A DNA stretch of 64,000 bases from Parus major (taxonomy: Eukaryota; Chordata; Aves; Passeriformes; Paridae): NCBI RefSeq assembly GCF_001522545.3, contig NC_031768.1, positions 99,608,214-99,672,213 on the forward strand, written 5' to 3'. The position numbers were made by a program, and so were the translations under genes. Below the pieces are notes generated by a model that saw nothing but the letters and a program-made list of their open reading frames with translations, was not told where the DNA came from and did no database searches. Below are positions 1 to 12,160 of the stretch, in pieces. Within the stretch, counting starts at the first letter, position 1, and every line of letters begins with the position of its first letter.

Positions 1-3000
1 TATAACAAGTCTATACTTTCAAATTATCTGTACCTTGAGCATAGTTTCAATAAAAATTTAGCCACTATATATATATACATACATACTTTGTCTTTTCATT
101 TATAAAATAGTCAAGTAATCTTAGAGAGAAAACTGTAGTTATGTTGACAGCAAGACTGGTTAAGGTATAAAAGTGTACCCAACAGTTAAATCATATGACT
201 TCAGAAACAGATTTCTCTTTCCATCATAAAATACTGGTTTTTTTTCCCTGTTCAGCACTCAGTGAATAAGTGAATATCAGTTACATACTCATACAATCAG
301 AGTATGCAACCTCTGTTTACATATATGTTGAATGTTTCTTCTGAAAAAAATTACCACATAAGCCCCAAACAAAACTGAGGACACCAGGACCAAATTAGCT
401 GCTCTGGTGGATACTGTTCAAAGCAGGAAAGCCAAGAGCATCTGTTACTGTCACAGCAATTCTATTTGTTCAAGTTTCAGACATAATTAAAAAGTTTCTG
501 AATGCTCAGAAAATTCCATGTGTCATTTCCCTGGTTTTGAGGGGCTGGGGAAAAAATGCAAAGAACAACCCTACAATATTCAGCTGTAGGAGTTTTGTCA
601 AGTGAAGTAAGATGATAAAATAATCAATCAAGACAACATACTCTCCCAGAAGTATTTAAAGTCAGAGTTACCAGTAATTCTAGTCTGCATTGTTAAAAAT
701 TAGGAGTTCATATAAACAAATTGAAAAAAATATCACTTTATAAGATCAATGGAAAAGCATATGGCCATAGTTATTGTTTCTACAGGTTTACAATGCAAAC
801 CCTGCATATACTAAGTCCATCCAATGATGGAAGTAATTAAAAGCACTGGTTAGTTCCAATTAAAAAAAAAATTAAAAATCCCAACTCCATACCACATCTT
901 ATTGTCTTGGTTACTAGCAGTGTAGCTTTTTTTCCTTATGTCATATCACTTTAAAAAAACTTCAGATTGTGTAAGGGTTTTTAGTTTGAAACACAGTTTT
1001 CATTAGAAAAGATTTTAACACTAGAGATCTTAGATTGTCTCTTTTTCCTTTTTTTCTAATGCAGTAAGATCTATCAGCCATCAGGATTCCCTGCCAAATT
1101 GTACTGGAAAAAACACATTGTTGAAGATAATTCAAATTGAAATGTCAGTAGTTTACTGTTAGTAGTTTTGATCTAAACTTCAAATCCCAGAAGAAAAAGT
1201 GAGAGTAATATCAGATTTCCTGAAATCTAAGTCTACACACAATCCCGTGGCTATGTGGAGATAACCTAGGGAGAATAGGATTACAGGAGCCCATATTTCA
1301 AGAAAAAAACCTGAAACAAACCACATACATTTAAAGTCATACTGGTATGAAGTGTAGGTTATCCAAATTGCTCAAGGAATTCTCTTCATCTCTGCAGACA
1401 ATTTGGCACTTAAAAAGAGAGTAATAATTTTATAGGTATTAGCACTTCTCTGTAAAATAGGACTTGAAAACACTCTGTTGTTAGTTTGTTGTTAAATACT
1501 AGAACTCAGTAACAAATAGAGGAAAGATTTTTAATATCAAGAACACTGTTATAAAGTGACCCAAAGTACTCCAAGGAAGTTATTGTTAATGAATATATTA
1601 AAAAAAAATAAGAATTTTTAATAAATTATTATTTAGCAGGAGTCTAATTTCTAGGCACCCTCCTACTTACATATTCCAGACACACAGTTTGAGGTGACTT
1701 TGTGTGTTTGAGCAATCCTTGTCAGGTAACCATGTCATGCACTGTCTGAAATGGCAGACAAGGATGGATGTTTTCCTGGAAATACTCATCCAACTTGCTG
1801 GTTTTGTCTATGGCTTGGGCCATGGTGCAGCACTTTATTGCCATTGAGAACAAAAGCTCTGCCCTGTCCTTTGGAATTCTACACAGTCACTATTTGTAAA
1901 GCTCTCAAACCCAACTGAACACAAGTCTTCATGCTTTGAAAGACAAAATTCCCCATTATCAACCCTACTCAAACAAATTACTAGATTTCCCTCCAAAATT
2001 AAGGGAGCTGACTTTAATTTACAGCATTGCATGCTGCAGCACATGGAAATCTGAAAAGTGAATAAATCCAAGAAATAGAGAACAGAAAATGTAATTATAA
2101 TTTTGTTCAGAAGCAGATTGTCATTAAAAAAAATACTTTTATCTTTACTCATGATATAACATATGTAAGCAAGCTTCATTTCTAAAAATTTGTGTTTACA
2201 ACTAACATATATTGATGTTAAAATTAATAATTTATTCTGTTACCTTTACACAATCATAAAATCTCAAAGCATGTGGAAAAGGGCTTTATTTTTATGTTAA
2301 AATACATGTGCCAAAAGCATCTGTGTTTGCATAGCACAGTCTCAAAAGCTGGGCAACACCACATAAAGTGATGCTGATCCAATTGACTAAGGGAGGGGCA
2401 TCCTACTGCTTCCTGGAATTTCTGGAAAAAGAAAAGAATGAGGTGAAGGGTCCATTGAAAAAAGCATGTAACTGTGTAATTTAAGTGTCCACTGTAATGC
2501 TTATGTACAAATGTGCAAAATTAAGTTTGAAGGATGTTAAGTACCATTTAAATGCCAAACCATATGGTAAGTCAAAATGGTCATGCAAAACCAGAGGCAC
2601 CCCGCAGATTTTTGAGGATTTTCACTAACCTTCTTGGGTTATGGAATTATGCATATGCCACTATAATGATTGCAATTAGTGCTAGCAAAAAAACCCAAAA
2701 TTATGATTGATAGAACACTGTGATTGTCTGTGTATTATAACTGGATTTACTCCAACAGTCCTTGCTCATGTAGGAGTCCAAATAAAGATGTATGGAATCA
2801 GATGAAAAGATAGAAAATTTAATATTTATGTCAGTAGTATGAGTGTCTTTTAAGTCCATAGAGGTTCTATTTATACACAGTGCAGAACTACTACAGGCTT
2901 GTAGGAGGTACCAAAATTCAATATCTAGAATAAGGTACCTAAAAAAAAAAGGAAGAGAAGAATAGCATTTTCTCCCAGAATGATTCTAATTTCAGATTAA

Positions 3001-6000
3001 AGCATATATAGATAATATTTTTTTTTTCCCCAGAGGAAACTTGATTGTACATTGGAATAGAGAAAAAAATTGTCTCATTCATAGCTACCCGTTTTCAAAA
3101 TCTAGAATTCAATTAAATCGATAGCCAGATAATATGCTTGCATCATACAAGATTTCAGAAGAGAGATTTTAACCTAGCTAAAAGAAAAAACAATGACAAC
3201 CTAAGTTAATTTCTTTAGACTTGGGGACCTTTTTCTGTTTGAATAAGCACTCAATACCAAAAAGAATAAAAAAAGGACAATTTTTTAAAGACAATTTTTA
3301 AAATCTGTTTATAACTTTGTATTATTTTTAAATATTAAAAATTTATAAGACATAACAGTTTCTCAAGAGTGCACTCAGGGAGAATTTGTAGATTTCTGTT
3401 ACCTTATATGTTGTTAGTGTTTTTAACAAGTGTTTTAGTTTTTGTGCCAAGATGTATTTTTGATGACTGACAAATATATCATTATCCCAATCCTGCATTT
3501 TGGTTTTATCTTATTAGAAGAGTTTGCATGTATTATTTTCTGGAGTAAGAACTGGTATCTGAAGAAAACATGTATGTTGCCACACATATTAAAGAAAAAC
3601 TTATAGCCAGCAGGCACATTGATCAAGAATGAGTTGAGATATATATGCACAGCCAAATTAAAAATAAACAAACAAAAAAAAACACAACAAAAAAAGTTCT
3701 TACTGATTTTCCCTTTGTTGTATTTTAAAGAAAGGAAGAACAAAAAAAAGATAATTCTTAGGCTAAAGGTATTATGGAAGTATATATTTGAATTTGGGTT
3801 TCTGACAGACATTGAGGTCAAATAGGCTGCTTTTGAACCTTGCAGTTGAGAGTAAGGCCCATCCCACAGCAATCCAATTCCATGATAGGCCTTTAAAGAG
3901 AACCCCACAGAGCAGGTGACCTACATCCCAACAACAAAGTCAATCCTCGTTACGACAGACTAGCAAAACCTACAAAAGCTTTAAATTGGACTGTAAAGCA
4001 CAAGATTTCTTTTTCACTTTCAAGGGCAAACCTTCTGCTAACCGACTGTGTAACAAAGCAGGTTCCTTGGTGAGCAGGTTATTCCAAACTTTTCCATCAG
4101 CCTACCCTTTTGACGTCACCATCTGTCACACTAGTTCAGCACTGCTGCGTGTCTCAGCTACCCTGGTGATCACCACATTCAGTGGCTACACCAAATTACA
4201 TCTGTATTTTGGATTATATTCAGTCAATATCATTCAATTTAATGGTGCAAATACTATTGAAAGAGATATTGTAAGGAAAACATGAAGACAGAATTGTGTG
4301 CTTTGGTGTGCAGTACACATGGTCAATTAATTGCAAGCACCCAGGGTGCAGCGTTGACCACACTGAATATTTGTTTGTTGTTGTTTTAATGAGGATAAAC
4401 TGGGGACAAAATTTGGTGGGGTGGGATATTTCTGCCACACGTTTTGGTTGATTCAGCCCAATCTTTATTCTTCACATTTACTAAACACCCTCTGCAACAG
4501 ACAGTTCTGTAAAAGTCTTCCAAGGTGATAAAAAGAGCAAGTTGGATCAGTTTTGTTTTCAGGTCTTGTATCTGATAATAAAATTCCAAGTCATCCTCAC
4601 TACTATCTAGTATTTCCTGTTAGATGCGCATATGGTGTTAAGTCTTATTATAAAACCCATTGGACTTTGGACAGATGTCCAAGAGGAATTTTTAAATGTG
4701 AAGAATTCAAGGGGAAAAAAATAAAGTAAAAAAAAAATGTTAACATTTGCTAGCAAAACCAGCATGGAAGCAAAAAAAACAGTGGTAACAGTAGCTCTGG
4801 AGGCCAAATTCAGACTTCTTGTAAGGCCTAGAAAACTCTTATGATCAAGTATTTACAACTGACACAGAGGATAGAAAGCAGAGGGAAAAAATGTGGAGTC
4901 AATATTGTAAACTATTGACATAAAAGGACATGTCTTAAAGGACTTCCTTAGTTCCTGAGCCTTCACCAGCCCATCAGATGACTCTTTTCAGGTGGGAGAA
5001 GTTCCAGCCTGGGAAGTATAGGACTTTATTCTTACACCAACAACTGGGGAAAAAAATAAAGCTACTGGTTAAGGACCAATAAAGGATTTCCTGACACATC
5101 TGATTAAAATTAAAATAGACAACCTTAATAATTGTGTCTATTTATACAAATAAGTAAACTGTCCCTCTCTTCTACACCTGTTGAGGATCTTCCTAGCCCA
5201 ACATTCTGACTGTATTATTTGTCTCTCCTTCTACTTCTTGTTCTGCCTTTATTTTATTTAACAGACTTACTTAACTTCATTTCAAAGACATTTCTGGTTT
5301 ACCAGCAAAGAATAATCAACAGGGAAAGTCTAGATAACTTGCTGCCAGAATGGAGATAGCATGAGGCCACTATCTACAGAATCAGTCACTACAGCTGCCT
5401 ATCTCTCTAGCAGTTCCCAGGCAAAGAGGAGCTATATCAACTCCTGTGCATCTTTAAATATATACAGAAGGGAGTAAAGCAGCATTGGTCAGGTAAATCA
5501 GTGGTCTTGGAATGAGTTCTTAAAATGTATCTGAGGAGGCAGATAAGAAAGTACTAATATGGAAGAGGAATTCAAGGGGCTGGTGTTTGCCCTAGGTACA
5601 ATGCAATAACTCCAAAGCCATAATTAAGGTATGTATATTCATTTTAATCCTACTAGGAAGAACCATTTTAAGTCAGAGATAACACACTGCAACAACAATA
5701 AAGTAAGCTGGGTGACCTTAAACCCTACTGTGACTTGCAAATGTTCTGACTCCTGTGGATGTACATCTGTCGTGAAACGACTAACTCTGTCAGTCATGAC
5801 AGGGTAACTATTCTGTCTGTAGCTACAGTCTGCTGAAACAAAACTCTTAAATGAATTCACTTTTCTGATGAAGCATCATGGAGGGCACCTTGAACTTAAT
5901 GGCAGCTTGGTTGTGCTTGCGAAGTGTGAAGAAAGTGCAAGTCTCTGAGCTAATATAGCTCCAAGATTAATTTCTAGCCTTAATGATTTTGTGAAACAGC

Positions 6001-6760
6001 CTTTTGAAATCATTGTGATCATACCAATTAGCTATAAAGTCCTTGCTACAATGTGCCCCCTCTTTCACAAAACACTTCTCAAGCTGCAATGAGGTCTTAT
6101 TTTTATTAATGTGTATTTTGGTAAGTATATCAATAAAGTCTTTGTTAATAGCATACTTGTGTGACTTTTACCAGAGTACAGCATTTCCAAGAGACTAAAT
6201 TTAACAGCAGTACAGTGCTTAAGGATCTGAAACATCATCCAAAATAAAAAGAAAGTGCTGAACTATTCAAATACATATCCTTTACCTCTTTCTTTTCTGG
6301 TATAGGGGGGTAAAAAATAGATTCAGCACATACTTAGCTTTAACGAAAGCTAATGCAGGAAAAATAGAAATGGACTATTAAAAAAAGTGAAAATAAACAA
6401 AGATATATGGCAACACATGTAGTGACAGGGAATGTAGAGAGCTGCTGTATACATTGTCGCAAGTATGAATTTATTATCATATTTTAGAATATACAAATGG
6501 ATTCTAGCATAACAGTACTTGGTATGACACTTTTCACATTTAGAAACATACTGACCTATTTGGAGGTTTTTACCTTGGTTTTGCTACATTTAAAGGCTTC
6601 CCTTGCTCCCCTACTGTGCATAAAGGTCAGTAACATAAATGCTTATTTGTGTACACATATAACCACAATAAATGGAACACAGCATCTGGACATATTTAAT
6701 TCCAAAATCACTGAACCAAAGGAATTGGAAATCAAAGCCAAGAGAACAGGCAACAGTAAC
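1..6760. other. AT-rich unique DNA, no gene recognised
   Basis: This stretch is AT-rich with scattered A and T runs. Open frames are short (the longest about 157 codons, minus strand at 3435-3908), overlap one another on both strands and show no recognisable domain. A short TA/CATA simple repeat lies near 66-87. A full palindromic CRE-like site, TGACGTCA, stands at 4111-4118. I see no CR1 or LTR piece I can name here. It is most simply intergenic or intronic sequence. Confidence 0.6.
4111..4118. promoter_or_regulatory. CRE-like palindrome TGACGTCA
   Basis: A perfect 8-bp CREB/ATF consensus that keeps its CpG in an AT-rich, CpG-poor setting. A CATCTG E-box begins two bases after it. The motif is seen directly; any function is inference, since 8-bp motifs also occur by chance. 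Confidence 0.25.
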
Positions 6761-7074
6761 TGTCATGGTCTGACAGGGATAGCATCAACAACATACGCTG
6801 CACTCCCCCTAAGGCACGCTTTGACAAGGACAAAATACTAACAGCATTTGGTAGGGGAGCAGGCTCAGGGTGCAGCGGAGCCCTCAGAACCAGTTTGGCA
6901 AAGTTGGTAGCCACAGAGCTGACAGCTTCCTTTAAAGGATGGCTCTTGTGTCAGAGGGCTGTGCTTGGGGGAGTCCAGACCCCCATAGAGCTGTGGCACA
7001 CAGTATCACCAGCTACCTCAGGAGTGCCTGCATCGAGCTGCTAATGGGTTCCTCAAGATCAGAACACAACACTC

Positions 7075-7243
7075 ACTTGGGTAGATAGAAACCTAAAAAG
7101 GTTCCACAAGGCACATGTAGGAGGGAGGAAATCCTCAGGGAGGAATAACCTCAAGTACTAGCACAGGCTGGGACTGACCTGCTAGGGAGCAGCTCTGCTG
7201 AGAAGGACATGAGAGTCTTGGTGGGTAACAGGTTGATAGTGAG
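7075..7243 (+). repeat. CR1 LINE fragment (end of ORF2 region)
   Basis: The sequence follows the CR1 region just before the 3' UTR: a stretch on aggregated body frames, then GCTGACCTGC-like, GCAGCTCTGCTGAGAAGGAC-like and a GGTGGGTAACAGGTTGA stretch ending in GTGAGCC. This order is typical of avian CR1. The copy is diverged, has in-frame stops and lacks the 3' terminus, which is cut off at about 7243. The moderately GC-rich DNA from about 6840 to 7075 may belong to the same element, but I cannot align it with confidence. Confidence 0.6.
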
Positions 7244-7549
7244 CCAAAACCTTCAAATATCAACCAAAAAAAAATTAAAAATATAGGGAGAGCATAAAGT
7301 ATTCTTCCATTGCCATGCATATGAAAAGGTCTATATAGCATGTATGTGTCTCTATATAAACATATATATATTTATGAATCTGTTAGAAATGTTAAATATA
7401 TGATTCACAACAGTTACTTTTCTGAACTACATCTGCTTTCAAGACTGAGTTCATGAAGTGTCTAGAGAAAGGTCAGTCTGAAATAATTCTTGCCACAATA
7501 GTACAATATGCAGATTACAGCCACTATTTGCTGTGAATAGCAATTGCAC

Positions 7550-7820
7550 TGTGTCTGGCTGAGATAATTTTCTTCAGACAGGTGGTGTGATGCTATATGT
7601 TGTATTTGTGGCCAAACAGTGCTGATCACACACTTATGCTGTAGCTGAAATGTGCTTGCACAGCACCAAGTCCCTCCCATTTCTCACTCCACACCTCCAG
7701 TAAATACATCCAGGAGTGCAAAAGGGGCTGGGAGTGGATGCAGCCAGGAAGATGACTTGAATTAACTGAATTCATAAAACATCATGATTAGTGATAGAAG
7801 GAGAAAATAAAGGGATTTAG
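7550..7820 (+). mobile_element. Truncated avian ERV LTR (U3 part)
   Basis: Starts with TGTGTCTGGCTGAGATAA and runs through the conserved U3 blocks of a common avian ERV LTR: a TTTTCTTCA stretch, a TTGTATTTGTGG stretch, GTGCTTGCACAGCACCAAG and GGGCTGGGAG...GCAGCCAGGA. The same family is present in the opposite orientation and more complete at 50578-51096, which supports the call from within this window. The copy loses similarity around the promoter region, so R and U5 are missing. It is old and diverged. Confidence 0.6.
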
Positions 7821-8267
7821 GCAGGTTAGCCTCCTTTGCTCAGAAACTATTATGAGAGGTGGTGGTAATTATATTTGTATAATTTTTATTTTATTTTTGT
7901 TCTCTGATCTATTTTTCCTTCACTTACTAATGACTTTTACCTTGACCCACAAGTTTTCTTGCTTTTACTCTTCCTTTTGTCTGCCCCCATCTGACTGGGC
8001 AGGAGGAGGAGGAGGGAGGGAGCTATGTGGTACTTAGCCATCTCCCAGGATTAAGCCCCAGCAACAGATTTATTAAAACTAATTTTATTTTGCAGCTAGT
8101 GAAATCATCAAAATTATTATGCACCCTGGATTAACCAAAGTAGCACATATAAATTCCTCTATATTTTCTGCTGCAAAGTTGAGGTCTACAAATTATTATT
8201 TTCTACTGAGTTTTCATTATTTTTTTTTTCTTTTAAACCCTCTAATAATCTAATTTTTAAGAGAAAC

Positions 8268-8350
8268 TCATAGAATGGTTAGATCTAGAAGGAACCATAA
8301 AGATCATCTAGTTCCAAACTCTCTTATTTCCACCTTCTTCCACTAAGGCT
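8268..8350 (-). repeat. CR1 LINE 3' end, minus strand
   Basis: Reads CATAGAATGGTTAGATCTAG, then GAAGGAACC, AAAGATCATCTAGTTCCAA. This is the reverse complement of the CR1 3' terminus (TTGGAACTAGATGATCTTT...CCATTCTATG). Only about 80 bp can be recognised, so it is a severely 5'-truncated copy, as is usual for CR1. Confidence 0.75.
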
Positions 8351-11300
8351 GTGAAAGAAGTGCAGAAAACAGTTCTTCTGGCATTTTTTCAAGAAAATAC
8401 AGGTGTGCAACAAGGAAGGTAAAGGGTAGGTTTGTTTTCAGTTGGAGAAGGGGCTGCTGCCACTACTTACCTAACAAGAGGGTCTTGAACACCCTGGAGT
8501 GGATAAGAGACATAACAAGGAGGCTGTGGACCAGGCCCACTGTCTACATTCAAAATTGTGCTTTATGCATGCATTTTTCAAAAGCTCATGTTCATGTGTA
8601 TGTTTAAAAACTAAATATATTTTCATAATACATATGTTGCACACTGTAAAACCCCCACACAATCATGGAGAAAGCACACTGGAAATAAAGAGCTTTAAAT
8701 TTTTGAAACTTTGCCTGTGCCTGAAGCATGCTTTATTGTCAGCAAATTTGTCTGAATCCAGTATCTTTGACACTGCAAATCTTTGATTGTACAGATGCAA
8801 GGATTACTTGAGCTCTCTGAACGTGAGTCTTCTTCAAACATTGACTCTAGCTTCAAGTGTTTGAATTTACACCAGTTTTCTATCATAAATCTGTTCAGAC
8901 TTGCAGGAAAATAATACAGGCAAATATATTTATCCCTAAACTTTCTTATTTGTGGTGGTAGTGAAAAGACTAGTGTGCACAGACATTACAGGAACGTCCC
9001 CTGTGGATTTCTGCTATTTTTACTTACAAGATCCTAAAATTACAGAATTAATTAATAAAAACAAGATGGTTTTTAGGATAATTTGAGTGAAGAATTTATA
9101 AACCAAACCTCATTATTCACTGTTTTGGATTAAATTTTCAGTAAATATTTTTTTATTTGTTTTAATCCCTCTAATAATGCTAACCTTTGCAATTTTTGAA
9201 AAATGCTAAAGACACAAATCTCTTTCACCTAAGTTGGACAGTGCAAAGTAAATGTGAAAATGAACCAGTGAAGATTTAATACCACATTCTTTCAGCACCT
9301 CCCATTCCCTGTGTCTGCTGACAGGAATGTTTGTGTAATCCTGTCGTGAAATAAGGTTTTGGGCTTTGAAGTTAACAACTTTGAAGATGCTAATAAGAAG
9401 TAACAAAGTCCATTTGCTATGAGGTAATAGGTGAGATTAATACTTTGTATGCCCAGAGCATCATGACTCAATAAAACCAGCTGTTTGTTTTTTCTACTGT
9501 CATTCACACCTCAGGGGACTTCACAAAGCTTTATTTGATTAAAAGTAGAGCTTAAAGATTATTTACCAGTCAGATTCTCTTGGCTAGCATTTCCAGAATC
9601 AAAGGATGTCATTATTTCATTCTGAAATTAGAAGGTTATAATAATTAAGTTTTGTTTTAAAAATAAATTTCAGAACATGTGTCAAAATATAAGAGGATAA
9701 ATATGAGTAAAAATCACTTTAAAATTACTCTGTAATTAATAAGGCATATGTAAATTGAAAATTTTATGTCAATTCCAGAAACCAACATAAAATTCATTTC
9801 AAAGGAAAACTCATTGTTTTAGCATACACACATTAAAATTTCTAGTATTTTTTTCATTATCAATAATTTTCACATTACATATTGAAATATCAAGAGTTCA
9901 TAAAAAATCAAATTCTATGCATAATACTGTTGTTTTCAGTAATTATATTTCCTTCTCTTTCTTTTTTTTGTTTGTTTGTTTGGTTGGTTTTTTTTATTGA
10001 AATACCTCCAGAGTCTCCTCCTGAAGGGTTTTAAGTCACAGCTTTTTTGAGGCCTTGATTTCCCCATGCATGCCCCATTCATTTATTCAAGAGGGTAATT
10101 TCCATTCAGTACTACTTAAAACTAACATTTCAAATCTCAACATGTACTCAAGAACTTAGGATTCAGCAGACCAAAAGCCTTCCAATAATACAGTGAATAC
10201 ACACTCAGTAATTTTTGTATTTCCAAGAGTAGGTATGTTCATAGAACAAAATAAAAAGCTCCCACACAAACCTGTGAGGAAAAGGAAGGCAATGTAACTA
10301 TGCAAGCACAGAGCTTGATTTGTAAGAGTTTTCTAAGGTTCTTTTAAAAATTGAACTCCACAGTGTCTTACATAGTGTTGTGTGTTACACACGTGTCATA
10401 AAATACTTAATTTGGTGTCATACACAAAGCACTATCTTGAGGAACAGGCAGGTTAAGAAGAATCCCTCATTTCCCAGAAAATAAGTATTATTGCTATTAT
10501 CAACATTTCCTAGAAGTGGGATTTAGTCCTTTTTATACTCAATCCAGATAAAGAGGAACCGCCTTACATTTGTTTTTGCTGAAAGGCTGACATCCACTTT
10601 AATTTTTTTATGTAGCACACTCAGTTTAAAATACATTTTCCAATGTGCAAGAAATATTTCAAAATAAAATAAAAATGAGAGCAAAGAATGTATTTGACTC
10701 TGGTCTAGTTGTGTGGTACAATTTTGGAAGAATGAAGTTGAAGGTCTTCATCCCTCATTGAAGAATTTTATATGTATTTTCTCCAGCGAGCATTACACAT
10801 CATACAACCACAATCTGAGAACACGTACTTATAATTCATCCCAGATTTGTTAAATATGACTGTCAGTTTCTGTAGGTTTAAACAAAACCCTTAAGAACTA
10901 GTAACTCACCCAATGCACAGTCCTTATTCAGGTCCCCTCTGAAAGGCTAATGTCACAGGTAAGGGTCTCATTGAAAACAGAAGAAAAAAGAAACAAGATA
11001 GTCATGGTTTTAGTAATATGGGCAGACCTCAGAATTATGGTGCTTTCCACCTTTTTAGAAAATTGTAGCTGTCTGACACAACCATATTCTCTTTTTTCTC
11101 AGGAAGCAACTTATGATAAGTATTTAGAAATGGAGTATGAGCTAGAAAAATGAGCTTCTACTCTGCACCCTGGCCTGACCAAGAACAGACACCAGGTTGC
11201 TCACAAGTACTCTCCAACTTGTTTTTTTGAGTTGGCAGATTGCTTAGACTTGGACTTGTCTTTTCTAATGAAACCAGCAGTGGCACAACATTTTCCCATC

Positions 11301-12107
11301 AAATGACATCAACTCTGTAAGTAATTATCTTTACCAGTGGTGTATCTATCCCTTCACCATCTATGTTACAGCCATAAACAAAGATGCTTTTAACACCTCT
11401 ATCTCTTTAGCAAGTGAAATTAGCTGAAACTCAGTGGTGGTTGAGTTCTTCCTTACAACCCTGTACAGATCTGCCTCCCCAGGCCAGCTCTGGGTAAAAG
11501 TCAATGTATATTCAGACAAATTCCTTATGTCAAAAATATTAGATATTAAGCTGACCTATTATGATAACAGAAAGGAGGATTTAAAAAGCAGTAGTGGTCA
11601 AAGGCAGCTTAAAAAAAGAAGCCAGAGAAGATTTAGACTTCTGGCTATACATTATCAATAAAACTACTTTGGGACTCATGATGACTTTAGCTGAATCAGT
11701 GAAGCCGATCCTCTGTCTCACTGGAATAAATGGAAGTCTGGAAGTCCTCAGCTGTGTTTTCAGTCAATGACATTTCATTTCATATTGGTCAATATTTAAC
11801 CTTTAATGATTTTCTGACTAGACATGTGCTTGCTGAGTCACAATTTGGATAAATGCTGAAGAAACCTCTAGGAGAAACAGTATAAGGCCACTGAGATAAT
11901 CTTTGCCCTTTGGTTCCCTGTAACCCCTCCCCAACATCTGATTCTCTGTAGTGTTTGTGATTTGTAGCCCAGCAATAGTCAAGTCTTCATTTGCTTCATG
12001 CATATGCACTAAATTAAGCCATTTCTCTCCCACCCATATGGTGGTCTGATATGCACAGATGTTAGAGTTGTGTGCCACATAAAATCCCAGCTGTAATATT
12101 AAAAAGA
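8351..12107. other. AT-rich unique DNA, no gene recognised
   Basis: No domain-bearing open frame, RNA gene or named repeat is visible. A TTTG/TTGG-rich low-complexity patch lies near 9961-9998. All open frames are below 100 codons and overlap others. Confidence 0.55.
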
Positions 12108-12160
12108 GAAAAAAGAAAAAAGAAAAAAGAAAAAAGAAAAAAGAAAAAAGAAAAAAGAAA
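12108..12160 (+). repeat. (GAAAAAA)n microsatellite
   Basis: About seven nearly perfect copies of the heptamer GAAAAAA. On the minus strand the repeat reads as a phenylalanine-rich open frame, which is why a 149-codon frame (11818-12267) appears there. That frame is not evidence of a gene. Confidence 0.95.

Noticed and set aside
3435..3908. 157-codon minus-strand frame
   Set aside because: AT-rich, dominated by F, I, L, N and K codons, overlapped by a lysine-rich frame on the other strand over an A-rich tract; no domain is recognised.
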